DNA of 64,000 nucleotides from Anthonomus grandis grandis (lineage: Eukaryota > Arthropoda > Insecta > Coleoptera > Curculionidae), in contig NC_065547.1 of the NCBI RefSeq assembly GCF_022605725.1, positions 24,903,167-24,967,166 of the forward strand, given 5' to 3'. The notes under the pieces were generated by a model. That model ran no database searches. It was not told the DNA's origin and saw only the letters and a program-made list of their open reading frames with translations. How positions within the stretch are numbered: position 1 is the first letter of the stretch; each line of letters opens with the position of its first letter. Shown piece by piece: positions 12,016 through 21,644 of this stretch. The position numbers were made by a program, and so were the translations under genes.

Positions 12016-12482
12016 GTAAATAGGTATTATGCGTAAAATAAATTTCCAAAAACTGTTTTTACCTTTTCTTGTAACTAAATCTGTTATTTTCGTGAAACAA
12101 ACATACCGAAGACACCCATAATGTATTATTATTTTGGTAATTTTTAGATTTTGGTCCGAATTAAAAATATGATTCCGCAGTTTAGCGGCTTTTGTCAAAT
12201 TTGGGGTATTTTCACCGGTTTTCTTTTTTAAATAGCCTAATTTTATCTGGCGGAAGGTGTATTTTGCAAATAGTTTCTGTATAAACAATGTGAAGTACTC
12301 ACAAATAGAGACAAACTGATTTATTTAAATATTTTGCTGTTTTTTTTTGCATAAATTAAATGACAGTAGCTATCTGTCAAATGGGTTGTCGACTCTGGGA
12401 GTATGTGTGCAGTGTTTTGGTTTGTTCCGTTTCTCTATCACCGCGAGGGGAACATAAGGCGCTGCGCACAGACCATAGATAT
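12016..12482. other. AT-rich sequence with partial repeat copies, no gene
   Basis: Positions 12177-12280 (…agcggcttttgtcaaa…taaatagcctaatttta…ctggcggaa) resemble 20252-20350 in direct orientation, so the telomere-like block is flanked by related sequence on both sides. The stretch 12360-12480 just left of the CCCAA array is more GC-rich and unclassified. The open frames here are not supported as genes. Confidence 0.5.
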
Positions 12483-12741
12483 ACCCAACCCAACCCAACT
12501 CAATCCAACCCAACCCAACCCAACCCAGCTCAACGCAACCCAACCCAACCCAACCCAACCCAGCTCAACGCAACCCAACCCAACCCGACCCAACCCTTAT
12601 TTTTTTTTTTTTTTTTTTTTGAGCGATGGGAACTCAAACTCAATCTAACCCAACCCAACCCAACCCAGCTCAACGCAACCCAACCCAACCCAACCCAACC
12701 CGACCCAACCCTTATTTTTTTTTTTTTTTTTTTTTTTTTTT
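12483..12741 (-). repeat. Telomere-like TTGGG (CCCAA) arrays with two LINE poly(A) junctions
   Basis: The plus strand is a degenerate (CCCAA)n array, meaning (TTGGG)n on the minus strand, with GCTCAACG and TTGCG/TCGGG variants. It is interrupted by two pure T runs, 12600-12620 and 12715-12741. Read on the minus strand, each is an A tail preceded by a similar LINE 3' end (…TTTCCACCGCTC and …TTCCCATCGCTC) and followed by the identical TAAGGGTTGGGTCGGGTTGG. The layout is LINE, A tail, TTGGG array, then a roughly 20-bp LINE 3' end, A tail, TTGGG array. Small proteins read from this segment are artefacts of the pentamer and A-tail repeats. Confidence 0.9.
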
Positions 12742-13086
12742 GAGCGGTGGAAACTGCTATTACGCACACTGGCCCTTGATTTCTGTCCAGTATCCAGTCT
12801 TGGTGTTCGGACCAGTAGTGTGGGGCTCGGTGACTAATTAGAGGTATTTGTAGCTCTCCTACCGACTAAAAACCACCGCTGAGTGTACCACACTCCTTCC
12901 CCGGAATCCGCCGTCGGGCATTTCTTCGGAGGTGTTCTCTTGAGTCTTTTCCTTTACTTTCTTCTTGTTAAGCACCCTTTTCTAGTTTTTTTTTCATATT
13001 TTCCCTTCCTTTCCCTTCCTTTTTTTTATTATTTTTTTTTCACTTTCCCTTTCCCTTCCTTTTCTTTTTTTTTCTTCCCTTTTTTT

Positions 13087-15910
13087 CTAGGGATTTTGTC
13101 TTGCTTTCTCTACGTTATCCTTTATCCTCATGATTTCCCTCAGCATTGTAGTTACCGCGTTCCATTTTTTTTCGGACTCTAGTAGGAGAATGCATACATT
13201 CTCAACTGTAATTACGCAACCGCACGATTGATTTGCTCTTATCCTGATTTGTGAAAATTTTTCACACTTAAAGCATGTATGCAAAGGCCTATCCCTTTCC
13301 GGACAAAACCAGCATATATCGTTTTCTTGCTTACGGATTTTCATCAGGTAAGTACCAAAGATTCCATGCCCAGTGAGAGCTTGCAGCAGGTAGTAATCAA
13401 CACGGCCCCATTTACGCGTACTCCAGGCCTTTACATCGCGGACAAAAGTCTTCGCCCAACCGTCATAGTGCTCCCAGCTTTGTTGCCACTTTGTATATAG
13501 GTCTTGTCTGATTTCTGAGCGATGTTCTCTCCCTCTTTTATGTAATTCCATCTTTTCAGTGACAAGTAGGCTAATAGGCGGCGACCCTGATATTGCCAGT
13601 ACAGCGGCCGTGCTGACAGTTCTATAGGCAGAAGTTATAAGAATTGAGAGTCTTCTATTAATGGCTTCCAGTAGGTATGTATATTTTTTTGTTTTTAATA
13701 TTATTTCTCCCCATATAGGTGCTGCATAGAGTATAGCGGATATTACAGTTGTTCTAAGAAGCATTCGTTTGGAGCTTTTTTGGACCACTAGATATTTTGC
13801 GTATGGGGTATTTGTTACGAGAGTGTCCTCAATGGTAACTGTTATATCCTGTACTTTTCTTCTTCCTTCAATGAGTATAATCTCAGTCTTATTTGGTTCA
13901 ACTATTAAAGCCATTTTTTCCAGGTGCAAGATCACTTTATTAACTATGTGTTGGGATTTTTCTTCTAAGAGAGTCTTATTCTTGGCACGCACAACGAGGG
14001 CCAGATCGTCAGCATAGGCTATTAGGCTGACGCCTTCCTCAACTTCCAGCCTTAATATTTCATCATAGAAGATGTTCCAAAGTAGAGGCTCCAGCACTGA
14101 GCCCTGGGGTACCCCGCACGTAACATTATGTTTTTTTCCATAGTTTGTTATGATGCAACTGCCGCTTAGGTATGGGTCAACAATTGCCTGTAAGTATTTT
14201 TGGATTTTCCCAGATCTCAGAGCTCTTTTAATATGCTTCCAGGACACAGAATTAAAGGCGTTTTTTATATCCAGCATTATCATTGCGCATACTTCTTGAT
14301 TTTTAAGGGTTTTTTGTTTTCTCTGATTTCTTTAACCTGCATAATAGCCCCGATGGTGCTTTTACCCTTCACGAATCCGTGTTGGTTTTCGCTTATTACC
14401 CCGTTTGTCGCTGCCTCCTTAATTAGTCTTTTCTTTATCATGTACTCGTATACTTTTCCCACAGCGTTCATTATGCACAAGAGCCTGTATGCTGTTGTCT
14501 GGATTGTATCTTTTTTAGGCTTTTCGACCAGAACCAATCTTGCTGTTTTCCATATTTCAGGGAACTCTCCTTTTCTCAGGCAGCCATTTAGGATAGCGAG
14601 CGATATCTCCAGGGTATTTATCATGAAAACCTTTACTATTTCCGGTTTAATATCAGGGCCTGCTGCTTTTTTAACTTTTAGCTGAGTCAGGGCTTCAATG
14701 ATTTCTTCCTTTGTAAAGGGTATAATCTCATCTGATTGTAGGTTTCATGCCCGTTTTGGTTCTAGCCTCTCTGTGGGGAAAAGTTTTTTAACTTGTTGTT
14801 CTACGGTTTCTTCGTCAGGTCTAATGCTATTTCTTAGTTTTAGTTTCCTTGTCGCTATTTGGTATGCCTTACCCCATATGTTTGCTTCAAGGTCGCTACA
14901 GAGCTCATTCCATTTTTATTTTTTGCTTTTTTTAATTTCGTTTTTAAGTTGCTTTTTTGTTTCTTTGTAGTTTGTTAGCGCTTCTTCAGCAAGCTTGTTT
15001 TGTTTCTTCATGCGCATGATTTTTTTTCTTAGACTAGTACAGTTTTTTCTTATTATATTTATTGTTTCATTCCACCAGTATTGCGGTTTAGGGTTTGGGC
15101 TATTTGGTTTAATTTGATTAAAGTGTTTATCGCATAGCTTTCGTATTACGTCGGTATAATCTTCGGGGCTTATATCTGTGTCTGTTATTTTTGTAAGACC
15201 GGAGTCCTCGGCAAAATTTTTCATTTTAGTTGGTGTGACTCTCCACCCACCTATTTTATTAGATTCTTCTGCCCTTTTGTCCGTTTTGTTTTGCCCATGT
15301 ATCTCGAAAAGAATTGAGCAGTGGTCACTTAGGTTTCCGGCATGTAGTTACAGCCTCCAGTTAGTGACTCTCATGTAGATTAAGGGTGACGTCAAGGTAA
15401 AATCGATGCGCGAACTGCCCGTAGAGCTCAGGAAAGTAGGGTCGTTTCCCTGGCTGGCTACTACAAGTTCCTCCGATGCTATCCAGTCAGAGAGGATTTG
15501 TCCCCTGGCGTTTTGTATTTTAGACCCAATTATAGGAGTCTTTGCATTTAGATCGCCGGCAATGATAACTTCTTTATTCGTAGTTTTTCTATGGGTACTG
15601 ATATCATGGAGGAGTCTCTCAAGATTTTCATCCTCAACATTTGGAGACATATATACAGAGTACAGGACACAGTTTTCCAATTCCATCGCAGCAAAGCCGT
15701 GTCCTATAGAGGTTTTAACAGTTTTAATCTTATGGTCAATGTAGATAAAAATATTAGTGTCGAGATCACATATGAAATTTTTACTTAGAGCTATATTCGG
15801 ATCCTGTCCGAGGACAATGTCAAGGTGGTTTTTTGTAATATCACTATAGAGCAGGTCGTGTGCGGCTCTACACCGATTGATGTTAATCTGGAGTATTCGG
15901 AGATTAATTT
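13087..15910 (-). pseudogene. LINE 1 ORF2: APE endonuclease and reverse transcriptase, frameshifted
   Basis: The endonuclease starts near 15905 with LRILQIN.NRCRAAHDLLYS. It continues with VIIAGDLNAKTP (catalytic Asp and Asn) and GSSRIDFTL at 15570-15400. A charged linker follows (15224-14916). The reverse transcriptase includes a fingers region with NQHGFVKGKSTIGAI (14280-14624), LDIKNAFNSVSW, CGVPQGSVLEPLLWNIFYDE and the catalytic box AYADDLALVV. A C-terminal CCHC motif (CWFCPERDRPLHTCFKC) is typical of R1-type ORF2. The frame changes near 14283 (…EVCA/MIMLD) and elsewhere, so the copy is dead. The canonical Glu of the endonuclease 'EPN' motif reads as QDPN, which may be a change or decay. 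Confidence 0.85.
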
Positions 15911-15917
15911 TTTTTTG

Positions 15918-17657
15918 TTAGTTTTGCGCTTGTACCTTTGTTGAATCCTCTCTTCTCCTATTAGAGAGGGACCTCTTGAAAGTATGGCATCTTGCAGTAC
16001 CCGCTCTGTGCCCAGGGATGTGGCAGCGAGGGCAGTACTCATCTTCCCATTCCTTAACAGCGTGTTTAGCTTTGCCACATCTATAACACAGTGAAGTTCT
16101 ATTTGGTCCATCACAACTTTGTGTATTATGGTCGTATGACCAGCAGGTACTACATCTTTCCATATGAATTCGCTTTTGTAGTATGCATCTCACTAACCCT
16201 ACACGGAGGAATCTATTTTGGGTCAGCTGGTCTGCCTCTTTCGATGGGATTTTAACACTGGCTGTCAAGGTGCAATTTGCGACTTCTCTTACTTGTCCAA
16301 GCGAAATATCTTCATTTTTTAGAGTTGGAGCCTTCTCTAGAAGAGCATTAATAATTTCTTGTTTTTCGGCAGATTTTTCCAGCCCATTAATAAATATTGT
16401 TGTTTTGTCTTCATCACTTGATAATCGGCCCGTGCTGGTTCTAACTTCAAGCGAACTTTGTTTGAGTGTCGATTCTATGTTTTGTAATGCTTCCAAGTTT
16501 TTTTTCAGCTGTAATTAACAGGTTTTCTGTCTTAGTTGTCCTTATCGACCTAATGCATTCCTTATGCTCAGAATTGCCTATTTTTTGTTTTACCTCCTTA
16601 AGTACCTGGGAGTAGTCCTAGTTTTTATTATCCACTATTATCGCATAGGTCTCTCTCGTGTCCGTGGACCTTGGTTACTTGCCCTATTTGTGTTTTCCCC
16701 ATGCTGCCCGGTGGTGAATATTTGGATCTTTATGTTTGTTTGGTGGAAGATTGCTTCGACCAGTTTTCTAAGGTAGTTTGTGAAGCAGTTTTGTATCTAG
16801 TGCATAGTCACCATCCCATTGTTGTCCAGAGAGTCCCTTAGCATGATTAAGTTTTCCCACAGTTCTGCCTCATTATCGTTATACCTTATAACTACTAGTT
16901 TGTGTGTGACTTCTGAGCAGCCTTTTGTAGTTTTCGTTTTTGTAATGACTTCTAGAGATTCGTAGCCTTCCACCGTGTATTCGATTTCAGGAAATCGTAT
17001 TTTATATTGGCTTTGTATGCCTTTCTCCATCTGCTGATCATTTGGTTCTACTAATATAACTTTAGTAGAGGCGTTTGCAACATTTATTGGGTTTTCTACT
17101 ATGATTTCTGTATTTTTGAAGGCCTCTTCTTCAAACTTTTTGTTTGATATTTTTTTCAAGTCCTCGTAGCTGTTTGTTTGTAGCAGGTCTTCTTCATGTA
17201 CAAAGTCTTGGTGTTTGTCATATGTTTGTGTGCCGATTGTTCTTGTTTTGAATTTATTTACTTGTTCGTTAGTGTTAGTGTTTTCTGTGTCCCTGTTTTT
17301 TACTGACTTTCTACCTCGAAGGTCATTTTCTCTATTTTTTCAATTTTAATATCTTCTAGTAATTCCTTTATACATTGTTGCTTTAGTACTTCTACCTGTC
17401 TCTTTAGTTTTATGTTTGCTTCTTTTTCTTCTCTTTTTGTATTATTTTCAATGTGTTTGTTTAAAAACTCGCTGGCTAGAATTATGTTGTCAATGGTTTC
17501 GTTCAGGATCAGTCCCATAGTACTCTTTCGCTTCTTGTATGGTTCATCATCCATTTCTAGTGATCTGTCAAAGGACGTATCTGATATTTTTCTTGTTTTT
17601 TTCATTTTTTGGTGAAACACCGGTCAGACTATTACTTCTGTTTCTTGCCATCATTTT
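15918..17657 (-). pseudogene. LINE 1 ORF1: gag-like protein with CCHC zinc knuckles, frameshifted
   Basis: It starts near 17657 (MMARNRSNSLTGVSPK), shifts frame, and continues as KISDTSFDRSLEMDDEPYKK with a Lys/Glu-rich, probably coiled-coil segment (17300-17600). A middle domain follows (16797-17159). The C-terminal part (15918-16496) has three zinc knuckles in the R1-clade arrangement: CSTCWSYDHNTQSC (CX2CX4HX4C), CYRCGKAKHAVKEW (last Cys replaced by Trp) and CPRCHIPGHRAGTARC (CX2CX4HX6C). The protein would bind RNA and, in TRAS/SART relatives, direct the element to its chromosomal target. Breaks between the three open segments mark it as a pseudogene. Confidence 0.8.
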
Positions 17658-17660
17658 TAT

Positions 17661-19860
17661 TACATTTACAGGATTTGGGGGTATTCGTAATTTTTTGCCC
17701 TTTCTTCGGTTTTTAGGTCGAGTGGAGGTAATTTTGCCAGTACTTCGACCGCCTGCGTTGGTACCGTTCTGTATGCTGACGTTATCATGATTGATAGGTT
17801 TCTATTCACCCTTGTAAACATATTTGCATAGTGCTTATACCGCAGAACTTCATGCCACGCTGGCGCTGCATATAGGACAGTTGAAGTGACTGCGCTAGCT
17901 ATGGTTCTCCTCTTGCAAGCTTTGGGTCCTTTGGTTTTTGGCATAATTCTATATAAAAGAGTCATCATCTGGTAAGCTTTCTCTGTTGCGTATCTTATAT
18001 GTGCTTTCAACTGCAATTCGCGATTCAGCATTACCCCAAGGTATTTGACTGTATCCGATGTCTTGATTATTTGGTCCTGTATACTTAGTTCTATATGTCG
18101 AATATTTCTCTTTCCGTTTATTATTATTATTTCTGTCTTTTGTGTTGCCGTTTTTATGTCCATGTGTTTTAGAGTCTCTATTATTGTTTCTATAGCATAG
18201 CAAGCCTTGTCATCGATCTGTTCAATGTTTTTTGCTGTTATGAATACCGCTAAGTCGTCAGCGTAGGCCACAAGTTCTACTCCCTGTTCCAGTTTGATTT
18301 TTAGTATCTTGTCATAAAAGATGTTCCATAAGGTTGGGCCTAGCACCGATCCCTGAGGTACCCCACATGTCATCTCTACCTCCGCCCCGTGTGCAGTGAC
18401 GATTTTCCGATCCGAGAGATACGACTTAATTATGTTGACAAGATAAGTCCCTATGGCTCCTTTCCTTAGTGCTTGAACTATTTTATGCCACGGGGCGGAG
18501 TTAAATGCATTTTCTATATCCAGTAGGATCATCACACATATTTCCCTGTTCTTAAAAGCCTTTCTTCTTATTTTTTCTGATCTCTCCTGAATATTTCTTA
18601 GTGCACTGATTGTAGATTTACCTTTTGTGAATCCATACTGATTTTCGCTCACTAGGCCCTTACCTTTTATCTCTTGGCACAATCTGTTTTTAATTACACG
18701 TTCTACTAGTTTTCCCGCAATGTCACTGAGACAGAGGGGTCTGTAGGCGGTATTTCCTACGCTATCCTTTTTGGGTTTCTCAATCAGTACTAAATTAGCC
18801 GTTTTCCAGATATTCGGGAAGACTCCTGTTTTAAGGCAGTTGTTAAAAACTTGGGCCACATATTCGATATTTTGTCCAGTCCATGCTACGAGGATGTCTG
18901 GCGTGATTAGATCCGGTCCTGGTGCTTTTTTTAGTTTTGTTTCTTTGATTGCTGTAATTATTTCTTCATTTTTTATACTTGGTATTTGTTCATCTAAACC
19001 TTGTGATTCTATTTGCCATATTATTTTCTTTTTTTGTGGAAATAGTTTTTTTATTTGTTGCATTGTATTTTCTTCATCTGGTCTTTTTTGTTGTCTAAGT
19101 TTAAGTTTTCTTATTGCAATTTGGTAGGCTTTTCCCCAAATGTCATCATCTAGTTCTGTACATATTATTCTGTTCTGTACGTTTATTCCAGTTTTCATTT
19201 TTGCTCTTATTGATTTTCTTTTTGAGTTCCTGCTTTTCTTTTTTATATGTTTCTGTTAGAAGTGCTATTTCTTCTTCTGGAGCATCGCGTGTCTTAGCTC
19301 TTGTTAGTTTTCTCCTTTGTTTCTTGCAAGCTATTCTACTCTCAGCAATCTCCTGAATCCACCAGTAGACTGCCTCATGTTTGCTGTCCACCCTTTTTTT
19401 TAAATATAAGTTGCAGTCCTTAAGAATCATTTCCATCATGGTCTCGGGTTTTATCATGGTTTCATCTTTGAGGTTAATTTCGTGCTTGCATCTTTAAGTA
19501 AAGTTTTCTAGACTTTCCTTTGTCACCTTCCATCTGTATTTCTGAGGTTTTTTGGCGTCTTGTGTGTCTTTTATTTTAGTTTTTGTAATTTCAAACCTAA
19601 TGTTGTGATGATCGCTGTAGTTTTCTTTATCTATCTCTACTCTCCAGTTATTAATGTCTTCAATGGCTTGTTCGGATGCAGCAGTAAAATCTATTATAGA
19701 GGATCCGTTTGTGCTAGAGAAGGTTGGACTGTTACCTTGATTTGCCACCACTAAATTGTTGGCCAGTATAAATTCTTCAAATATTTTTCCTCTAGGGTTA
19801 GTCCTATCTGAGCCTATTAAGGTATTAAGGGTGTCTTAGCATTTAAATCCCCGCCTATCA
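17661..19860 (-). mobile_element. R1-clade-like LINE 2, truncated at both ends
   Basis: On the minus strand the element begins abruptly at about 19860, inside the endonuclease domain; the sequence goes from TTGGGTT repeats straight into codons for IGGDLNAKTP. It runs through the reverse transcriptase and stops near 17670, just after DLKTEERAK. There it joins LINE 1 without its own 3' UTR, A tail or telomere-like repeat. It differs in sequence from LINE 1, so it is a related but distinct family. Confidence 0.85.
17666..19855 (-). pseudogene. LINE 2 ORF2 fragment: endonuclease C-terminal half and reverse transcriptase
   Basis: The endonuclease remnant (19855-19494) contains GGDLNAKTP, a frameshift, then NGSSIIDFTAASEQ and YSDHHNIRFEI (terminal SDH motif). 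The linker lies at 19457-19146. A 510-codon open frame (19198-17666) holds the reverse transcriptase: KKAPGPDLITPDIL, YRPLCLSDIAGKLVERVI, YGFTKGKSTISALRN, LLDIENAFNSAPWHK, CGVPQGSVLGPTLWNIFYDK and AYADDLAVFI, with the YADD catalytic box intact. The C-terminal zinc motif present in LINE 1 is missing because the reading ends at the junction with LINE 1. The long intact reverse transcriptase suggests a fairly recent insertion. Confidence 0.88.
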
Positions 19861-20243
19861 AACCCAACCCAACCCAATCCAATCCAATCCAATCCAATCC
19901 AATCCAATGCAATGCAATGCAATTCAATTCAATTCAATTCAATTCAATTCAATTCAATTCAATTCAATTCAATTCAATTCAATTCAATTCAATTCAATTC
20001 AATTCAATTCAATTCAATTCAATTCAATTCAATTCAATTCAATTCAATTCAATCCAATCCAATCCAATCTAATCCAAACCAATTCAAACCAACCCAAGAG
20101 TACCAAACCATCCCACCCAAGGGATGGGATGGGTTGGATTGGGGTTGGATTGGGTTTGGATTGGGTTTGGATTGGGTTTGGATTGGGTTTGGATTGGGTT
20201 GGGTCGGGTTGGGGTTGGGGTTGGGTTGGGTTGGGTTGGTTCT
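19861..20243. repeat. Telomere-like pentamer array with strand switch (CCCAA / AATTC / TTGGG)
   Basis: From left to right on the plus strand: a few CCCAA, then CCAAT units, CAATG units, about 27 copies of AATTC (about 19918-20052), CCAAT again, a short imperfect palindrome (ccatcccacccaagggatgg, about 20109-20128), then TTGGATTGGG-type units, a TCGGG variant and TTGGGG/TTGGG to 20243. The C-rich strand is on top at the left and the G-rich strand at the right, so two arrays meet head to head at the palindrome. The proteins read from it (repeats of NSIQF or PNPTQ) are artefacts. Confidence 0.9.
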
Positions 20244-20551
20244 TAAATTGCTCAAGCACCGCTTATCAAATTTTGCGTATTTTTACAATTTTTTTTAAAT
20301 GGCCTAATTTTACCCAAAAAAAATGAAAACTGGCGGAATGATACGATATAATTCGCCGCTAATATGTGAATTTTGATAGAACTTAAAAAAAAGAAATTTT
20401 AAAAATGATGTACTCCTAAAAATAACTTTTCAATTCAAACAGATTTGTGTTTATTACATGTAATTGACATTTTAAGTGATATGTAATGAAACTAGTGTAT
20501 AATGTTATGATACACTAGTTTCATTCATCATTTTTTATATGTTATGATAAT
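20244..20551. other. AT-rich flank of telomere-like array
   Basis: There is no gene. Positions 20252-20350 resemble 12177-12280 in direct orientation (agc.g.tt.tcaaatttt, taaatggcctaatttta, ctggcggaa). A perfect hairpin at 20484-20525 is listed separately. Confidence 0.5.
20484..20525. repeat. Perfect hairpin, 16-bp stems
   Basis: The arms 'taatgaaactagtgta' and 'tacactagtttcatt' pair across a loop of about 9 bases (taatgttatga region). It lies in AT-rich DNA between the telomere-like array and the inverted repeat arm. Confidence 0.8.
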
Positions 20552-21387
20552 GAATGACTAAAAAAATACAGAGTGAATTGTCCACTTTAGAGAAAGCCAG
20601 ACTGGAGACAAGGCTTCAGCTGCAGAATGACACAACGCAACAAAACTGGCAACACCATACCTAACCTCAACTCAGTTGTCATCTATTTGTTGACAAAACT
20701 AATGGTATACAAGAACCGATTCCAAGCGGTCTACCGGTAATTACCGTTCCTAAATGGTATTAACCAAACACGTCCAAGCGGTTATAGTTATAACCGCTTG
20801 AGATACGTGACGTTACCAATTAGCCCTTTATACGTCATCAATTTTGAACAGTAATTACCCACGTCCGGAGCTGTTTTCTACGTCAAACGTCAAAGATATT
20901 GAAATAAGTGCGGGAAAAAATAAAAACAAACAACAAATTATTTCCTTTTTAAAAATGACACAAAATTTATTATGGCTAATAAGTTTTTTTTTGATATTTA
21001 TGTTTAAGAACCAATTACATATAATATTACTGGCGTCTGGGGTATTATTTAAAAACAAACAAAATTATGATAGTGACAGCTGACAAATTACGAAGTTACA
21101 TCAACCAAACACGTCCAAGCGGACACGATTGGTTATGATATAAAAGAACTGTTCAAGGTTAACCAAGGGCTTAACCGCGGTTAAAACCGATAGATTCCTT
21201 GGAATCGGTTATAGTTATTCTAATGATTAATCGCGTCCTATAGAGAGTGATATAGTGCGTGATAACACCCTCTTCGTGATAAAATTTGGCTTTCCGCCAC
21301 TCTTAGTGAAAAATATATATCGAAATCTACCCACTTTGCAAAAAACCCGACCATTTTTCGTTAGTTTTGACAAAAGCCGCTACACTG
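20552..21387 (+). repeat. Repeat arm, inverted copy of 11661-12015, interrupted by a MITE
   Basis: It matches 12015-11661 in reverse complement, including 'agagtgaatt', 'ccactttagagaa', 'tgataaaatttggctttccg' and the terminal 'gccgctacactgcag'. The copy is split after 'gttgacaaaactaatgg' by about 0.5 kb that starts and ends with 'aaccgattcc'/'ggaatcggtt' and resumes with 'gttattctaatga'. The position of the break is clear from comparison with the uninterrupted copy. Confidence 0.75.
20714..21210. mobile_element. About 0.5-kb MITE inserted in the repeat arm
   Basis: Its ends are inverted repeats: AACCGATTCCAAG at 20714 and CTTGGAATCGGTT ending at 21210. The host repeat is uninterrupted in the copy at 11.7-12.0 kb, which shows this segment is an insertion. 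Inside, the motif 'aaccaaacacgtccaagcgg' occurs twice (about 20762 and 21103), with further 'aaccgc'/'gcggtt' palindromes. It encodes nothing convincing; a small open frame at 20844 is unlike any known protein. The superfamily is unassigned. Confidence 0.65.
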
Positions 21388-21644
21388 CAGACTCTTTTTG
21401 CTGTCTTTTGCTTGGAAGATATACGGGCTGCGTAATCCTGATCTGATTTTATCCCATTCTTCTTTATATTTGCGATCGTTGTTGTGCTCAATTTTGTTGC
21501 ATCTGCGGCTCGCTGTAGCACATTCTCAATTTGAAGTGCAATTCCGTTTCGGACTTGTTCCTTTTCCAGTTGAAAAAAAGCCAATATATTTAAAATCATC
21601 AGCTGTGATTGTTCATTATACCTATTATATCTTTTTTTAGGCAT
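21388..21644 (-). pseudogene. N-terminal fragment of IS630/Tc1-like transposase
   Basis: On the minus strand from 21644: MPKKRYNRYNEQSQLMILNI, then IENVLQRAADATKLSTTTIA, a helix-turn-helix domain resembling the N-terminus of the family whose C-terminal part lies at 10716-11660. The sequence becomes repeat at about 21387 (ctgcag). The catalytic domain is absent. Confidence 0.55.

Larger units (their letters stand above)
12715..17660 (-). mobile_element. R1-clade-like non-LTR retrotransposon (LINE 1), near full length but frameshifted
   Basis: The minus-strand order is ORF1 (gag-like, about 17657-15918), ORF2 (endonuclease, reverse transcriptase and C-terminal zinc motif, about 15910-13087), a polypyrimidine/polypurine-rich 3' UTR (about 13086-12742) and a 27-base A tail (12741-12715) joined directly to a TTGGG array. 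Its 5' end abuts the truncated 3' end of LINE 2 near 17660. The three ORF1 zinc knuckles and the ORF2 start (LRILQIN.NRCRAAHDLL) are typical of the R1 clade, which contains the telomere-targeting TRAS and SART families. Confidence 0.85.

Noticed and set aside
12883..13182. Plus-strand Phe/Ser-rich open frame
   Set aside because: It lies over the polypyrimidine 3' UTR of the minus-strand LINE and has no homology signal.
13279..19754. Numerous plus-strand open frames across LINE 1 and LINE 2
   Set aside because: They are antisense shadows of the minus-strand ORF1/ORF2 coding regions.
19918..20052. Regular short repeats that could be mistaken for a CRISPR-like array
   Set aside because: They are contiguous pentamers without spacers in a eukaryotic genome.
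19907..20326. Open frames made of repeated NSIQF, PNPTQ or GLGLD residues, and similar ones at 12360-12841
   Set aside because: They are translations of (AATTC)n, (CCCAA)n/(TTGGG)n and homopolymer runs, open in several frames at once, with no domain content.
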